Shown piece by piece: positions 18,465 to 26,340 of a stretch of DNA of 53,735 nt. Numbering within the stretch: the first letter of the stretch is position 1; each line of letters starts with the position of its first letter. The stretch is from Clostridia bacterium (GTDB taxonomy: Bacteria > Bacillota > Clostridia > Oscillospirales > CAG-272), in NCBI GenBank assembly GCA_017505785.1, contig JAFVOQ010000013.1, positions 1 to 53,735 of the forward strand, read 5' to 3'. The notes below the pieces were generated by a model. That model saw nothing but the letters and a program-made list of their open reading frames with translations, was not told the DNA's origin and did not search any database. Position numbers and translations under genes: made by a program.

Positions 18465-20552
18465 ATGGTATACCAGATCTACAAGCCCGAAAATGGGCCT
18501 TTTCCGCCTCCTATACCCGAAACAAAGCTTTCTCTTTGTAAAACCGAGTTTGCGGGTGGCAACGGCATTGCCTGCCTTGGTGGGTATCTCTATCTTGTAA
18601 ATCGCGCGCTTGAGGGGGGCAGCCTTAGCATTTTTGCCGCAGATGGCGAGGCGCTGATGCCGCTTGCCACACTGGGCGGTCTTGGTAACACGCGCGCCAT
18701 TGCCGTGAGCGATACCGTTGCCGCGGGGCGCCGCATTGCCGCTGTCACCGCAAGGGAAAACGGCTTATATCTTATTGATGTGACCGACCCCCAAGCACCC
18801 TTTATCTGCTGTCATTATAACACTGTGGAGTTTGCAACAGGGGTAACCTTTTTCTCGCACTTTGTTGCGGTTGCTTGCCGCAGCTTTGGTGTGGAATTTC
18901 TTGACCTTACCGATCTTAGCGCACCGCGCCATGTTTCCTCTATTCGTGCGGGCGAGGTGCAGTCGATCGTGGTGCACGACGGTGTGCTTTACACGGGCTC
19001 CTGGCGGGAGAGGCAGGTCAATGCCTTTGACATTTCGGATGTTGCGCGCCCGCGCGCGATCTTTACCCTGCCGCAAAGGGGCAGGGCTGATGGCGTTTGG
19101 ATAAAGGACGGCAAGCTGTTTGTCGCCTTTGGGCATCACCCCGCAAGCGCTGATTTTGACGACTGCGAGGACCCTCGATACGGGCGAGGCAACGGCTTTG
19201 CGATATTTGATATCAGCGACCGCGAAAACCCCAAAGAGCTCTCGGTCACGGTCTTTCCCATCCGCTATTATTACAGCAATTACGATATGTGGAATGTAAC
19301 ACCCTGTGGCAACTATGCCGTGGTGTCGCACACCTTTAACGGTATTTGGGTGTATGACGTTACAGATCCCACGGCGCCTGTTCTTGTTGATCACGCGGCA
19401 ATTCCCGCCACGCGTCAGCATATTAAATTGCCCGAGGCAGGGCGCACTCTGCGCCTGCCCATGCTGCCCTTTGACCCAACCAAGGTGCAGTATGCGCCCG
19501 TTACGGGTGTGGCGGCAGAGCAGGGCAGACTTTATATTACTGTTGGAAATGAGAATCTTTTTATTGCCAAGGGGCACTATTTTGCTCCCTTGCAGCACGC
19601 GCAAGGCGCGGTGAGAGAGGGCGATACCTGTTATTACGATACCTATGCGGGTGATGCTGCCGATGGGGTAGAGATCCTGCATACAAAGGGGCAGGTGCAT
19701 GCCATTGCATTGCTTGGGGATCGCGTCTATGCCGCGTGCGGCATGGGCGGCATTCGCGTGTTTGACACCGCGTTAAACGAACTTTCTGCCTGCAAGACCG
19801 AGGGGTTTGCCATGGATATCCGTGCCGAAAGCGGCAAACTTTACGCAGCGTTAGGCGCCGCGGGTGTTGCCATTTACAAGCCCGAGGGCGACACGCTTGT
19901 AAGGGTTGGCGGCACCTCGCTTGAGGGGCGTCCCTGCGCGCAGGTCGTTCCCTCAAAAAACGGAAAATATCTTTTCGTGCACACGGGGGATAAGCCCTTG
20001 TCAGTGCTGGATATCACAGACCTCGCCGATATCAGGGAGGTGCGCCGCGACAAGGGTGTACCCGGGCTGCTCTATCATCGCCAGCTCGTGCATACGGGTG
20101 TTGACGGCAGATACTACGGTGGCTATTGGCATGCGGGTAATATTCGCTGGTATGATACCGAGGGAGATATCTTCGCCGACGGTGCGGCGGTACAAGGGCG
20201 CCTTGGCTTTCCCGAGGGCGTGACCGCAACCGCGCAGCCCCACACAGCGCTTGCTGTTTTCGGCGGCGGATACGTTGCTTTTGATATCCGCAAGGAGGAG
20301 CAATTTAGCAACCTGCCAATCGCTAGGATAGAGGGTGTTACGCTCTCTGGTAAGCCTGTTGTGGCGGGGAATATGCTTTATGTATGTGACCGCTTGGAGG
20401 GCGACGTGGTAATTGCGGATATTTCCGATCTTGCCGTTCCCCGCCTGGTGCGACGCCTCAATTTCAGCGGCCATCCCGACCTTGCCTGCCCCATAAAAGA
20501 AGGTGTGCTCATCCCCTTGGGTCATCAGGGAATTGCAAGGGTGTTGCTTTGA
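18465..20552 (+). CDS. LVIVD-repeat beta-propeller protein
   Basis: The 695-residue protein has many repeats ending in a D-[IVL]-[ST]-D or D-V-T-D core (LIDVTDPQAPF, FLDLTDLSAPRHV, AFDISDVARPRAI, IFDISDRENPKEL, VYDVTDPTAPVLV, VLDITDLADIREV, IADISDLAVPRLV). These are LVIVD repeats, expected to fold as one or two propellers. No signal peptide or membrane segment is present, unlike many LVIVD proteins, so it is probably cytoplasmic. Ligand and role are unknown. It has its own promoter and terminator and is flanked by repeats, so it is a stand-alone accessory gene. Confidence 0.85.
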   Translation: MVYQIYKPENGPFPPPIPETKLSLCKTEFAGGNGIACLGGYLYLVNRALEGGSLSIFAADGEALMPLATLGGLGNTRAIAVSDTVAAGRRIAAVTARENGLYLIDVTDPQAPFICCHYNTVEFATGVTFFSHFVAVACRSFGVEFLDLTDLSAPRHVSSIRAGEVQSIVVHDGVLYTGSWRERQVNAFDISDVARPRAIFTLPQRGRADGVWIKDGKLFVAFGHHPASADFDDCEDPRYGRGNGFAIFDISDRENPKELSVTVFPIRYYYSNYDMWNVTPCGNYAVVSHTFNGIWVYDVTDPTAPVLVDHAAIPATRQHIKLPEAGRTLRLPMLPFDPTKVQYAPVTGVAAEQGRLYITVGNENLFIAKGHYFAPLQHAQGAVREGDTCYYDTYAGDAADGVEILHTKGQVHAIALLGDRVYAACGMGGIRVFDTALNELSACKTEGFAMDIRAESGKLYAALGAAGVAIYKPEGDTLVRVGGTSLEGRPCAQVVPSKNGKYLFVHTGDKPLSVLDITDLADIREVRRDKGVPGLLYHRQLVHTGVDGRYYGGYWHAGNIRWYDTEGDIFADGAAVQGRLGFPEGVTATAQPHTALAVFGGGYVAFDIRKEEQFSNLPIARIEGVTLSGKPVVAGNMLYVCDRLEGDVVIADISDLAVPRLVRRLNFSGHPDLACPIKEGVLIPLGHQGIARVLL

Positions 20553-20563
20553 TCGTATAAAAT

Positions 20564-20594
20564 AAAAAAAGGTCGCCAACGGCGACCTTTTTTG
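20564..20594 (+). terminator. Terminator of the LVIVD gene
   Basis: AAAAAAAGGTCGCC, loop AAC, GGCGACCTTTTTT: a perfect rho-independent hairpin just after the stop. Confidence 0.9.
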
Positions 20595-20598
20595 CTTG

Positions 20599-20757
20599 TG
20601 ATACCCTTTCAAAATCGACCCATACCGCAAGTTTTTTCGAAATCGATCCGTGTTTTTCGGTCGGTGGATAGCCTTATCCCTTGGCGATGAGGGGCGCAAA
20701 AAGTTAACCGATGTCTGTCGGGCTTTCGCGCCATGCTTGCAAACGAAGCTATGTAAA
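20599..20757. repeat. Repeat B, copy 2
   Basis: This is the partner of 17148-17302. It ends directly at the stop codon of the membrane-protein gene (20758). Confidence 0.85.
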
Positions 20758-21561
20758 TCAAGCGGTTGGTTGTTGGCTCACTTGATATACTCCGTAAAGA
20801 ATTGCAACGAGCAATATCAATAGCATTACCTTCCATACAACTGACCATATTCTTTTAAGCAAGCTCTTTTTCTCTTTCTTTTCGGCAACGAGCAACGGGC
20901 TGGTTGTTTCGTAGTCTTTTCCGCAATTTATGCCATATTTTTTACAATAGTAAAATTTCATTATATGCATCGTTGCAATTACGGAACACAATACAGCAAT
21001 ACAAGTAAATCCTATCATGGCAAGTGTGGCAGCCAAAGAAGAATTCATACCTCGAAGCATCCTCCCCATTCGCATACCCGCAAATGAAGCACCCGATATA
21101 ATAGCTATATTAATGTTTGTTTTGGAGGATTTCTTTGCCTTGAAAATCCCCTTGTTTATCCTTTTTCTTGTTATCAGAAAATATATAGCTGATGATATTA
21201 TTTGTAAAGCCGCTACAAGCACAATATCCCAAACATCTATATATTTCCCAACCAAAAGAATCAGGAACATCCATGACTGCAAGATGATACTAAGAGATAA
21301 TGTGCTGAATGCACTCATAGCAAAACGGCAAGAAAATGATGGTTGCGGACACCACAGCTGGAATGTATAGACGACAATCGCATATACAACAATAAATGAC
21401 AAGAAAATAGTCGTTAAAATGGGCGCATTTCCTGCTATTCCGGCAACTGCACCGGTAAATCCTAAAAATAAATATGCGGCAGGAACCATCGTACGCAAAG
21501 ATGACAATGAAATATAGTTTTCCGAGCCGTAATATATAAAGGATTTTATTTTGTCTTTCAA
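20758..21561 (-). CDS. Hypothetical multi-pass membrane protein
   Basis: I do not recognise this protein. It has about seven hydrophobic segments, a basic loop RKRINKGIFKAKKSSKTN in the middle, a Cys pair (YYCKKYGINCGK), and a C-terminal basic patch before the last helix. I choose TTG at 21561 as start. The sigma-A promoter at 21587-21615 overlaps the further upstream in-frame start, which therefore would not be transcribed, and AAAGG precedes the TTG. The product is 267 residues. Low GC and repeats on both sides suggest recent acquisition. Confidence 0.65.
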   Translation of the reverse strand: MKDKIKSFIYYGSENYISLSSLRTMVPAAYLFLGFTGAVAGIAGNAPILTTIFLSFIVVYAIVVYTFQLWCPQPSFSCRFAMSAFSTLSLSIILQSWMFLILLVGKYIDVWDIVLVAALQIISSAIYFLITRKRINKGIFKAKKSSKTNINIAIISGASFAGMRMGRMLRGMNSSLAATLAMIGFTCIAVLCSVIATMHIMKFYYCKKYGINCGKDYETTSPLLVAEKKEKKSLLKRIWSVVWKVMLLILLVAILYGVYQVSQQPTA

Positions 21562-21586
21562 AACATCGCCGCCTTTCTTTATTCCT

Positions 21587-21615
21587 ATTATATCATAGAT
21601 TTGTAAATGTTTCAA
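21587..21615 (-). promoter_or_regulatory. Promoter of the membrane-protein gene
   Basis: Minus strand: TTGAAA (21615-21610), 17 bases, TATAAT (21592-21587). Confidence 0.75.
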
Positions 21616-21617
21616 CC

Positions 21618-21690
21618 CTTTCGGTAGTTCGAATCCTTCGACTCGAAGAAAAACCGAAAATGGATCTATGGAAATTCGAAAAAAGTTAGG
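21618..21690. repeat. Repeat C, copy 2
   Basis: Partner of 17979-18050; see that entry. Confidence 0.8.
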
Positions 21691-21717
21691 GACTAAAAAA
21701 CGGGAGAAAAGCTACCT

Positions 21718-21826
21718 CAATTATTCATTATTCATTAGCGAAGCGGCTTCATTATTCATTCTTCATTAAAAATCCGCGATAGGCGAATGAATAATGAATG
21801 ATGAATAATGAATAGTGAATAATACA
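21718..21826. repeat. ATTATTCATT direct/inverted repeat cluster
   Basis: Several copies of ATTATTCATT lie on the left side and ATGAATAATGAAT on the right, around AAAAATCCGCGATAGGCGA. The two sides can fold as a long imperfect hairpin. No gene is present. Confidence 0.75.
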
Positions 21827-21828
21827 AA

Positions 21829-21862
21829 GAAAAATCCGCATTCTTCCGAACGCGGATTTTTC
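21829..21862 (-). terminator. Terminator of tRNA-Trp
   Basis: AAAAATCCGC and GCGGATTTTT form an inverted repeat directly after the tRNA 3' end on the minus strand, with a U-rich tail. Confidence 0.8.
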
Positions 21863-21864
21863 TT

Positions 21865-21940
21865 TGGCAGGGGCAGGAGGACTCGAACCCACGACACCCA
21901 GTTTTGGAGACTGGTGTTCTACCGACTGAACTATACCCCT
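21865..21940 (-). tRNA. tRNA-Trp (anticodon CCA)
   Basis: The 76-base cloverleaf has acceptor AGGGGTA/TGCCCCT, D-arm with AGTCGGTAGAA, anticodon stem CCAGT/ACTGG around CTCCAAA (anticodon CCA), and T-arm GTGGG TTCGAGT CCTCC region. The discriminator G and CCA are encoded. It points away from rpmG-secE-nusG. Its last 18 bases recur inside repeat A. Confidence 0.97.
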
Positions 21941-22044
21941 AAATAACAGGGGTATTATAACACACACTTTCGGCTTTTGCAAGCCCTTTTTTGAAAAAAG
22001 TTTTGTTTTTTGCCCAAAAAATTGCGACAAATGCAAAAAATCTC

Positions 22045-22073
22045 TTGACATGCCAAAAATTAAGTGCTATAAT
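22045..22073 (+). promoter_or_regulatory. Promoter of rpmG-secE-nusG-rplKA
   Basis: Perfect consensus TTGACA (22045-22050), 17 bases, TATAAT (22068-22073). This strength fits translation and transcription housekeeping genes. Confidence 0.92.
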
Positions 22074-22079
22074 GTCTAT

Positions 22080-22208
22080 TACCTCTGCGCGTGGGCTTTT
22101 TTGTTGCGCCTTAGCGCCACCCGAAACGGGACAGGCTCAATACCACCGAGAGGGAGGTACACGGGTAGTTTTCTACCTAATAATTTATAATGGGAGGTGC
22201 CGAAAAAC
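22080..22208 (+). other. Untranslated leader before rpmG
   Basis: About 129 transcribed bases lie between promoter and start codon. Possible stems are GGTAG/CTACC (22165-22178) and a GC-rich part around CGCCACCCGAAACGGGACAG. GGGAGGTG is the ribosome site of rpmG. I do not recognise a known leader family; autoregulation by a ribosomal protein is possible but not shown. Confidence 0.4.
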
Positions 22209-22370
22209 ATGGCTAATGATGCAAGAGTCAAAGTAACTCTCGTTTGCACCGAGTGCAAGCAGAGAAACTACGACACGAAAAAGAACAAGAAAAACGATCC
22301 TGACAGACTCGAGTTCAAAAAACATTGCCCTTTCTGCAAAAAGCACACTCTTCACAGAGAATCCAAATAA
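22209..22370 (+). CDS. rpmG: 50S ribosomal protein L33
   Basis: The 53-residue protein [17 protein letters not shown]... is L33 of the large subunit. Four cysteines form two CxxC knuckles (Cys13, Cys16, Cys40, Cys43), so it is the zinc-binding type. The motif [20 protein letters not shown] is typical. The gene is first in the unit behind a consensus promoter, with GGGAGGTG ahead of the ATG and secE following after 22 bp. Confidence 0.97.
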   Translation: MANDARVKVTLVCTECKQRNYDTKKNKKNDPDRLEFKKHCPFCKKHTLHRESK

Positions 22371-22392
22371 GGAAAGTGAGGAGAGTAGAACA

Positions 22393-22779
22393 ATGAAAGC
22401 TAAAAAGAGTCTCGCGCTGTTCCTTGTCTCCTGTCTTGTGCTTTGTGCGTTCTTCTGTCTTGGAGTTGCTGCTGCTGATGCTGCCGAAACCGCAAATGAG
22501 GGTATTTCCACCATTGCGCTGGTTTCTATTATCATCGGCGGTGTTGTGCTGGTGCTGGTTACGGTGCTTTGCATCGTCAAGCGCCAAAAGCTTGCCGAGT
22601 CGCTTCGTGCATACAAGCGCGAATTGAAGAATGTTACTTGGTTTTCTTGGAAAAACGTTTGGCGTAGCACGGTCTTCGTGATCGTGGCGATCGTTGTGGT
22701 CGCTGCTGTGATCGGTCTTTTAGACTATGCCTTCTTCCAAGGTCAGTACTTGCTGGTTGACTTACTGGGTGGCAAATAA
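22393..22779 (+). CDS. secE: Preprotein translocase subunit SecE
   Basis: SecE clamps SecY in the Sec translocon. The conserved C-terminal part, SLRAYKRELKNVTWFSWKNVWRST followed by one helix, is at residues 73-118. The first 71 residues are unusual. They carry a signal-peptide-like start MKAKKSLALFLVSCLVLC, with AAADAAE after it as a possible cleavage region, and a second helix IALVSIIIGGVVLVLVTVLC. Most Gram-positive SecE proteins are about 60 residues with one helix. The secE stop and nusG start share one base. Confidence 0.93.
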   Translation: MKAKKSLALFLVSCLVLCAFFCLGVAAADAAETANEGISTIALVSIIIGGVVLVLVTVLCIVKRQKLAESLRAYKRELKNVTWFSWKNVWRSTVFVIVAIVVVAAVIGLLDYAFFQGQYLLVDLLGGK

Positions 22780-23345
22780 TGAGCAACATTAACGAGATGA
22801 ACGTAGGTCCGAGATGGTATGTGGCGCACACTTATTCCGGCTACGAAAACAAAATCAAAACAAGTCTTGAAAAGGTTATCGAAAACAGAGGTCTTGGTGA
22901 CCTTATCTTTGATATCCGCATTCCCGTCGAGACCGTGATCGAGAAAAAAGGCGACACGGAGAAGGTGGTAGAGGTTAAGCTCTTCCCCTCTTATGTATAT
23001 ATCAAGATGGTAATGAATGACGAAACCTGGCATGCCGTACGTAATATCGGCGGTGTTACCGGCTTTGTGGGCCCCGGATCTCGCCCGACTCCTCTTTCTG
23101 AGGAGGAGGTTCGCGCAATCGGTCTTGAGGGCATCGAAGAAGGTGAGGTTGAGGAAACGCGCGTTGCGCTTGCCTTTGCGGTGGGCGACGGCGTAAAGGT
23201 AACCTCCGGCCTGTTCGAGGGTTATACCGGTACCGTACAGTCGATTTCCGAAGACAGTCAAATGGTTACTGTGCTTGTTAAGCGCGGTCGCCGTGACATG
23301 CCTGTGGAGCTTGAGGCTTCCTGCCTTGCTCCCGAAAACGCTTGA
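22779..23345 (+). CDS. nusG: Transcription termination/antitermination protein NusG
   Basis: NusG binds RNA polymerase and modulates pausing and Rho action. The 188 residues hold the NGN domain (RWYVAHTYSGYENKIKTSLE, then FPSYVYIKM and FVGPGSRPTPLSEEEV). A KOW domain (FAVGDGVKVTSGLFEGYTGTV) is at 130-160. The order secE-nusG-rplK is standard. Confidence 0.97.
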   Translation: MSNINEMNVGPRWYVAHTYSGYENKIKTSLEKVIENRGLGDLIFDIRIPVETVIEKKGDTEKVVEVKLFPSYVYIKMVMNDETWHAVRNIGGVTGFVGPGSRPTPLSEEEVRAIGLEGIEEGEVEETRVALAFAVGDGVKVTSGLFEGYTGTVQSISEDSQMVTVLVKRGRRDMPVELEASCLAPENA

Positions 23346-23426
23346 TCCTGCGTAAAAGGATCTTGATGTGGGAGGGAAAAAATTTTTAATTTCCCGTATC
23401 GTACCACTTAAGGAGGTAAATTTAAA

Positions 23427-23852
23427 ATGGCAAAGAAAGTAATGGGTTATATTAAGCTCCAGCTCCCCGCTGGTAAAGCAACCCCTCAGCCGCCCGTTGG
23501 TCCTGCACTCGGTCAGTACGGTGTAGCAATTCCCGTATTCACCAAGGAGTTTAACGAGCGCACCAAGAACGATATCGGTCTGATCATTCCCGTAGTTATT
23601 ACGGTTTACGCTGACCGTTCCTTCACCTTTATCACCAAAACTCCTCCGGCTCCTGTTCTCATTAAGAAGGCTGCCGGCATCGAGACCGCTTCCGACAAGC
23701 CCAACAAGACCAAGGTTGCAAAGCTCACTAAGGAGCAGGTTAAGAAGATCGCTGAAACCAAAATGCCCGACCTCAACGCAGGCTCTCTTGAGGCTGCTAT
23801 GAGCATGATCGCAGGCACCGCACGCAGCATGGGCGTGGAAGTAGAAGAGTAA
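23427..23852 (+). CDS. rplK: 50S ribosomal protein L11
   Basis: L11 is part of the GTPase-associated stalk base. The 141 residues start [18 protein letters not shown] and carry [11 protein letters not shown] plus the RNA-binding C-terminal domain ending [20 protein letters not shown] precedes the ATG. The 81-bp gap to nusG has a small AT-rich hairpin (GGGAAA/TTTCCC). Confidence 0.98.
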   Translation: MAKKVMGYIKLQLPAGKATPQPPVGPALGQYGVAIPVFTKEFNERTKNDIGLIIPVVITVYADRSFTFITKTPPAPVLIKKAAGIETASDKPNKTKVAKLTKEQVKKIAETKMPDLNAGSLEAAMSMIAGTARSMGVEVEE

Positions 23853-23866
23853 GGAGGGAAAGTATA

Positions 23867-24553
23867 ATGGGAAAGAAGTATACCGACAGCGTAAAGCTGA
23901 TTGAAAAGAACAGATTGTACGATCCTGCCGAGGCTCTTGCTCTTGTTTGCGAGACTTCTAAGGCAAAGTTTGACGAAACCATTGAGGTTCACGTTCGCCT
24001 TGGCGTTGACTCCCGTCACGCTGACCAGCAGGTTCGTGGCGCAGTAGTGCTCCCCAACGGTACCGGTAAGACCGTTCGCACCCTGGTTCTTACGAAGGGC
24101 GACAAGGTTGAGGCTGCTAAGGCAGCTGGCGCTGACTACGTTGGCGATATGGAATACGTTGACAAGATCATGAAAGAGAACTGGTTTGAGTTCGACGTTG
24201 TGATCGCATCCCCCGATATGATGGGCCTTGTTGGCCGCATGGGTAAGGTGCTTGGTCCTAAGGGCCTTATGCCTTCTCCCAAGGCTGGTACCGTTACCCC
24301 CGACGTTGCACGCGCTGTAACCGAGGCTAAGGCAGGTAAGATCGAGTACCGTCTTGACAAGACCAACATCATCCACTGCCCCATTGGCAAGGCATCGTTT
24401 GGCGCAGAGAAGCTCGGCGAGAACTTCTCCACCCTGATGAGCGCAATCATCAAGGCAAAGCCTGCTGCTGCTAAGGGTCAGTATATCAAGTCCTGCGTAC
24501 TCGCATCGACGATGGGACCTGGCATCAAAATCAACGGCGCAAAGTTGGGTTAA
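23867..24553 (+). CDS. rplA: 50S ribosomal protein L1
   Basis: L1 binds 23S rRNA at the E-site stalk and, in many bacteria, its own rplK-rplA leader. The 228 residues show [21 protein letters not shown] and the final [13 protein letters not shown] end ([16 protein letters not shown]). It is 14 bp after rplK. The genes rplJ-rplL, normally next, are absent: after rplA come only hairpins and repeats. Confidence 0.98.
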   Translation: MGKKYTDSVKLIEKNRLYDPAEALALVCETSKAKFDETIEVHVRLGVDSRHADQQVRGAVVLPNGTGKTVRTLVLTKGDKVEAAKAAGADYVGDMEYVDKIMKENWFEFDVVIASPDMMGLVGRMGKVLGPKGLMPSPKAGTVTPDVARAVTEAKAGKIEYRLDKTNIIHCPIGKASFGAEKLGENFSTLMSAIIKAKPAAAKGQYIKSCVLASTMGPGIKINGAKLG

Positions 24554-24924
24554 TCCAAATTCGGCGCAGACCAAAGGGGCTGAGTCATTAGACTCAGCCC
24601 CCTCGTCACAAAAGCCGGAGGTAGGCTTTTGTGACGCGCGGAATTTGCGTTTTTTGTCCGCTTTTATTATGATACAAATATCAAAATTTCCAAAAAGGAC
24701 AAAAATGACGGCGTTTAGCCGTCAAGCAAAAACGACGGGGGTGAGTACCAAATGCGATTTTCGCATTTGACTCACCCCCTTTTAGCTTCGCGCCCTTGCT
24801 TGCAGTAGGTTACTACAGCTTCGCGCAGGCGCGGAGCTTCTGCATCCGAATTTGGATCAACCGTACGTAGCCGGAAAAGATGAATGGCGCAGACCAAAAA
24901 GGACACGCTATGGCGTGTCCTTTT
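24554..24924. repeat. Hairpin/repeat block after rplA
   Basis: No gene is supported here. Hairpins are GGGGCTGAGTC/GACTCAGCCCC (24574-24601), GTCACAAAAGCC/GGCTTTTGTGAC (24605-24636) and GACGGC/GCCGTC near 24709. A long stem GGGGGTGAGT..ACTCACCCCC with TTTT is at 24737-24784, and AAAAAGGACACGC/GCGTGTCCTTTTTT at 24896-24928. GGCGCAGACCAAA occurs at 24563 and 24885. The string CCCTTGCTTGCAGTAGGTTA with ACTACAGCTTCGCGC occurs at 24793-24827 and 24935-24969. Confidence 0.8.
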
Positions 24925-25116
24925 TTAGCTCCTTGCCCTTGCTTGCAGTAGGTTACTACAGCTTCGCGCGCAAAGATCATCAAAATTTCCCATACCGCCA
25001 CAAAGAAATCTTTCGCAACCATAGTCCTCGATTAACGATCTAATGCAATTTTTGATTTTGGAATTATCTAATATAAGCAGGTCTTTGTGCCCAATGAAAG
25101 TTGCTGTTCTTAGCAT
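24925..25116 (-). pseudogene. Truncated SLOG-domain (DUF1273-like) gene
   Basis: The 63-residue frame starts MLRTATFIGHKDLLILDNSK and reaches FLCGGMGNFDDLCAR. This is the first part of SLOG nucleotide-binding proteins of the YpsA/DUF1273 type, which continue for about 100 more residues. Here the frame runs into the duplicated repeat (24935-24969) and stops after SCSNLLQARARS. The promoter at 25138-25166 and ribosome site are intact. I infer a gene cut by repeat insertion or deletion. Confidence 0.65.
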
Positions 25117-25137
25117 AATATATATTACCTCAAGTAT

Positions 25138-25166
25138 ATTTTATGCAATTTCTGCATAGATGTCAA
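25138..25166 (-). promoter_or_regulatory. Promoter of the truncated SLOG gene
   Basis: Minus strand: TTGACA (25166-25161), 17 bases, TAAAAT (25143-25138). Operator 1 (25142-25158) fills the spacer. Confidence 0.7.
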
Positions 25167-25183
25167 TATGCGCTTTTTGCATA
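25142..25183. promoter_or_regulatory. Paired TATGC-N7-GCATA operators
   Basis: Two identical-type inverted repeats occur in the divergent gap: TATGC-N7-GCATA at 25142-25158 and at 25167-25183, 25 bp apart centre to centre. The first covers the spacer of the minus-strand promoter; the second is 26 bp before the XRE start codon. They are the likely binding sites of the XRE protein, controlling both directions. Confidence 0.65.
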
Positions 25184-25208
25184 AGATATGATGTGCATGG
25201 GTGATGAA

Positions 25209-25412
25209 ATGTACAGAAGAATTCGTGATTTAAGAGAGGATAAGGATCTTAGCCAAGCGGACGTTGCAAAAATTCTGCACGTAAGCCAGTCAACTTATTC
25301 TCGCTATGAAAGCGGTGTGCTTGACGTACCGAGCGCGGTGCTTGTTGCACTTGCGACATTTTACAGTGTATCGGTTGATTATTTGTTGGGGTTAAAAAAC
25401 ACACCGAACTGA
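25209..25412 (+). CDS. XRE-family transcriptional regulator
   Basis: A 67-residue Cro/CI-type helix-turn-helix: LSQADVAKILHVSQSTYSRYESG is the DNA-binding unit, and LATFYSVSVDYLLGL is the usual end of this class. No effector domain is present. Among several in-frame ATGs I choose 25209, the only one with a ribosome site (GGGTGA). It faces the truncated SLOG gene across paired operators, so it probably represses itself and that gene. A hairpin terminator follows at once. Confidence 0.85.
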   Translation: MYRRIRDLREDKDLSQADVAKILHVSQSTYSRYESGVLDVPSAVLVALATFYSVSVDYLLGLKNTPN

Positions 25413-25441
25413 AAAAGGACACGCCATGGCGTGTCCTTTTT
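25412..25441 (+). terminator. Terminator of the XRE gene
   Basis: Perfect palindrome AAAAAGGACACGCC/GGCGTGTCCTTTTT, the same design as the one at 24896-24928. Confidence 0.85.
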
Positions 25442-25462
25442 CGTGCCGCTTGTAATGTTGTT

Positions 25463-25589
25463 TGTAGGGGCGCTTCACGAAGCGCCCGCCCAACTTACCC
25501 TTACGGGCACTTCGTGAAGCGCCCCTACAGATACGGCGTATCAAAGCGAGGTGTGGTACCAACAATGTAGGGGAGGGGTTTCCCCTCCC
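25463..25589. repeat. GTAGGGGCGC..GCGCCCCTAC palindrome and a second hairpin
   Basis: TGTAGGGGCGCTTCACGAAG (25462 on) and CTTCGTGAAGCGCCCCTACA (to 25531) are inverted, around CGCCCAACTTACCCTTACGG. A related copy is at 53381-53450. GGGGAGGGG/CCCCTCCC (25567-25589) follows, also seen near 29785. Confidence 0.8.
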
Positions 25590-25635
25590 GTTTTTGTATA
25601 TCGCGGATGGTGGGAGGAAGCCCCTACGAGAAAGG

Positions 25636-26340
25636 TTAAACTCTGCTTAAAAACTCCTTGGTGATCGCCACCGAGGTTTTGGCGGCGAGCGTTACAAACT
25701 CAGAAAATTCCATGCCGTCACCGCCGTCGGAAATGGCGCGCAGCACCGCAAAGGGAATTTGATTGACATAGGCAACGTGGCCGATCGCCGCGCCCTCCAT
25801 TTCGCAGGCAACGGCATCAAAGTCCGCCACAAGGCGCGCCTTGGTTTTCTCCTTTGCCACAAACAGGTCGCCCGAGGCAACAGTACCCACGATCCCATTG
25901 TAGCCGAGCTCGGCGGTCGCCTCGCAAAGCGCCTTCAAAAGATGCTCGTCGGTTTTGATCTTTACCACGTTAATGCCCGAAAGCAGGCCCTGGGGATCGC
26001 CAAGTGCTGTGGTGTTCATGTCATGCTGTACGACCTCATCGGCAACCACAACATCGCCTACCTCAAGCATGGGGGAAAGGCCGCCCGCAACACCCGTGTT
26101 GAGCAGCGCAGTCACCCCGAACGAGAGGATCATGGCCTCGGCGCAAATGGCGGCAAACACCTTGCCGACACCGCAGGTGGCAACCACCACCTCGCGCCCA
26201 CAAAGCTTGCCCACGGTATAGGTAACACCGCTAACGGTGTGCGTTTGCGCTTCGGTCATTTCGGCGATCAGCCCCTCGGTTTCTACCGACATGGCACCGA
26301 TAATGCCGATACGTGACGTGATTTTTGCATCATTTGGCAT
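25636..26340 (-). CDS. mtnN: 5'-methylthioadenosine/S-adenosylhomocysteine nucleosidase
   Basis: This enzyme cleaves adenine from methylthioadenosine and S-adenosylhomocysteine, giving S-ribosylhomocysteine for LuxS. The 234 residues show the N-terminal IGIIGAMSVETEGL (acidic catalytic residue), VACEMEGAAIGHVAY and RAISDGGDG (catalytic Asp). I take the ATG at 26340, which AGGAGG precedes at 8 bases; an in-frame TTG two codons earlier lacks this. It overlaps the luxS end by 11 bp, so the two steps of the pathway are translationally linked. Confidence 0.95.
   Translation of the reverse strand: MPNDAKITSRIGIIGAMSVETEGLIAEMTEAQTHTVSGVTYTVGKLCGREVVVATCGVGKVFAAICAEAMILSFGVTALLNTGVAGGLSPMLEVGDVVVADEVVQHDMNTTALGDPQGLLSGINVVKIKTDEHLLKALCEATAELGYNGIVGTVASGDLFVAKEKTKARLVADFDAVACEMEGAAIGHVAYVNQIPFAVLRAISDGGDGMEFSEFVTLAAKTSVAITKEFLSRV

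Noticed and set aside
24813..25022. Small minus-strand reading frame in the repeat block
   Set aside because: It crosses terminator hairpins and duplicated repeats and overlaps the truncated SLOG gene in another frame.
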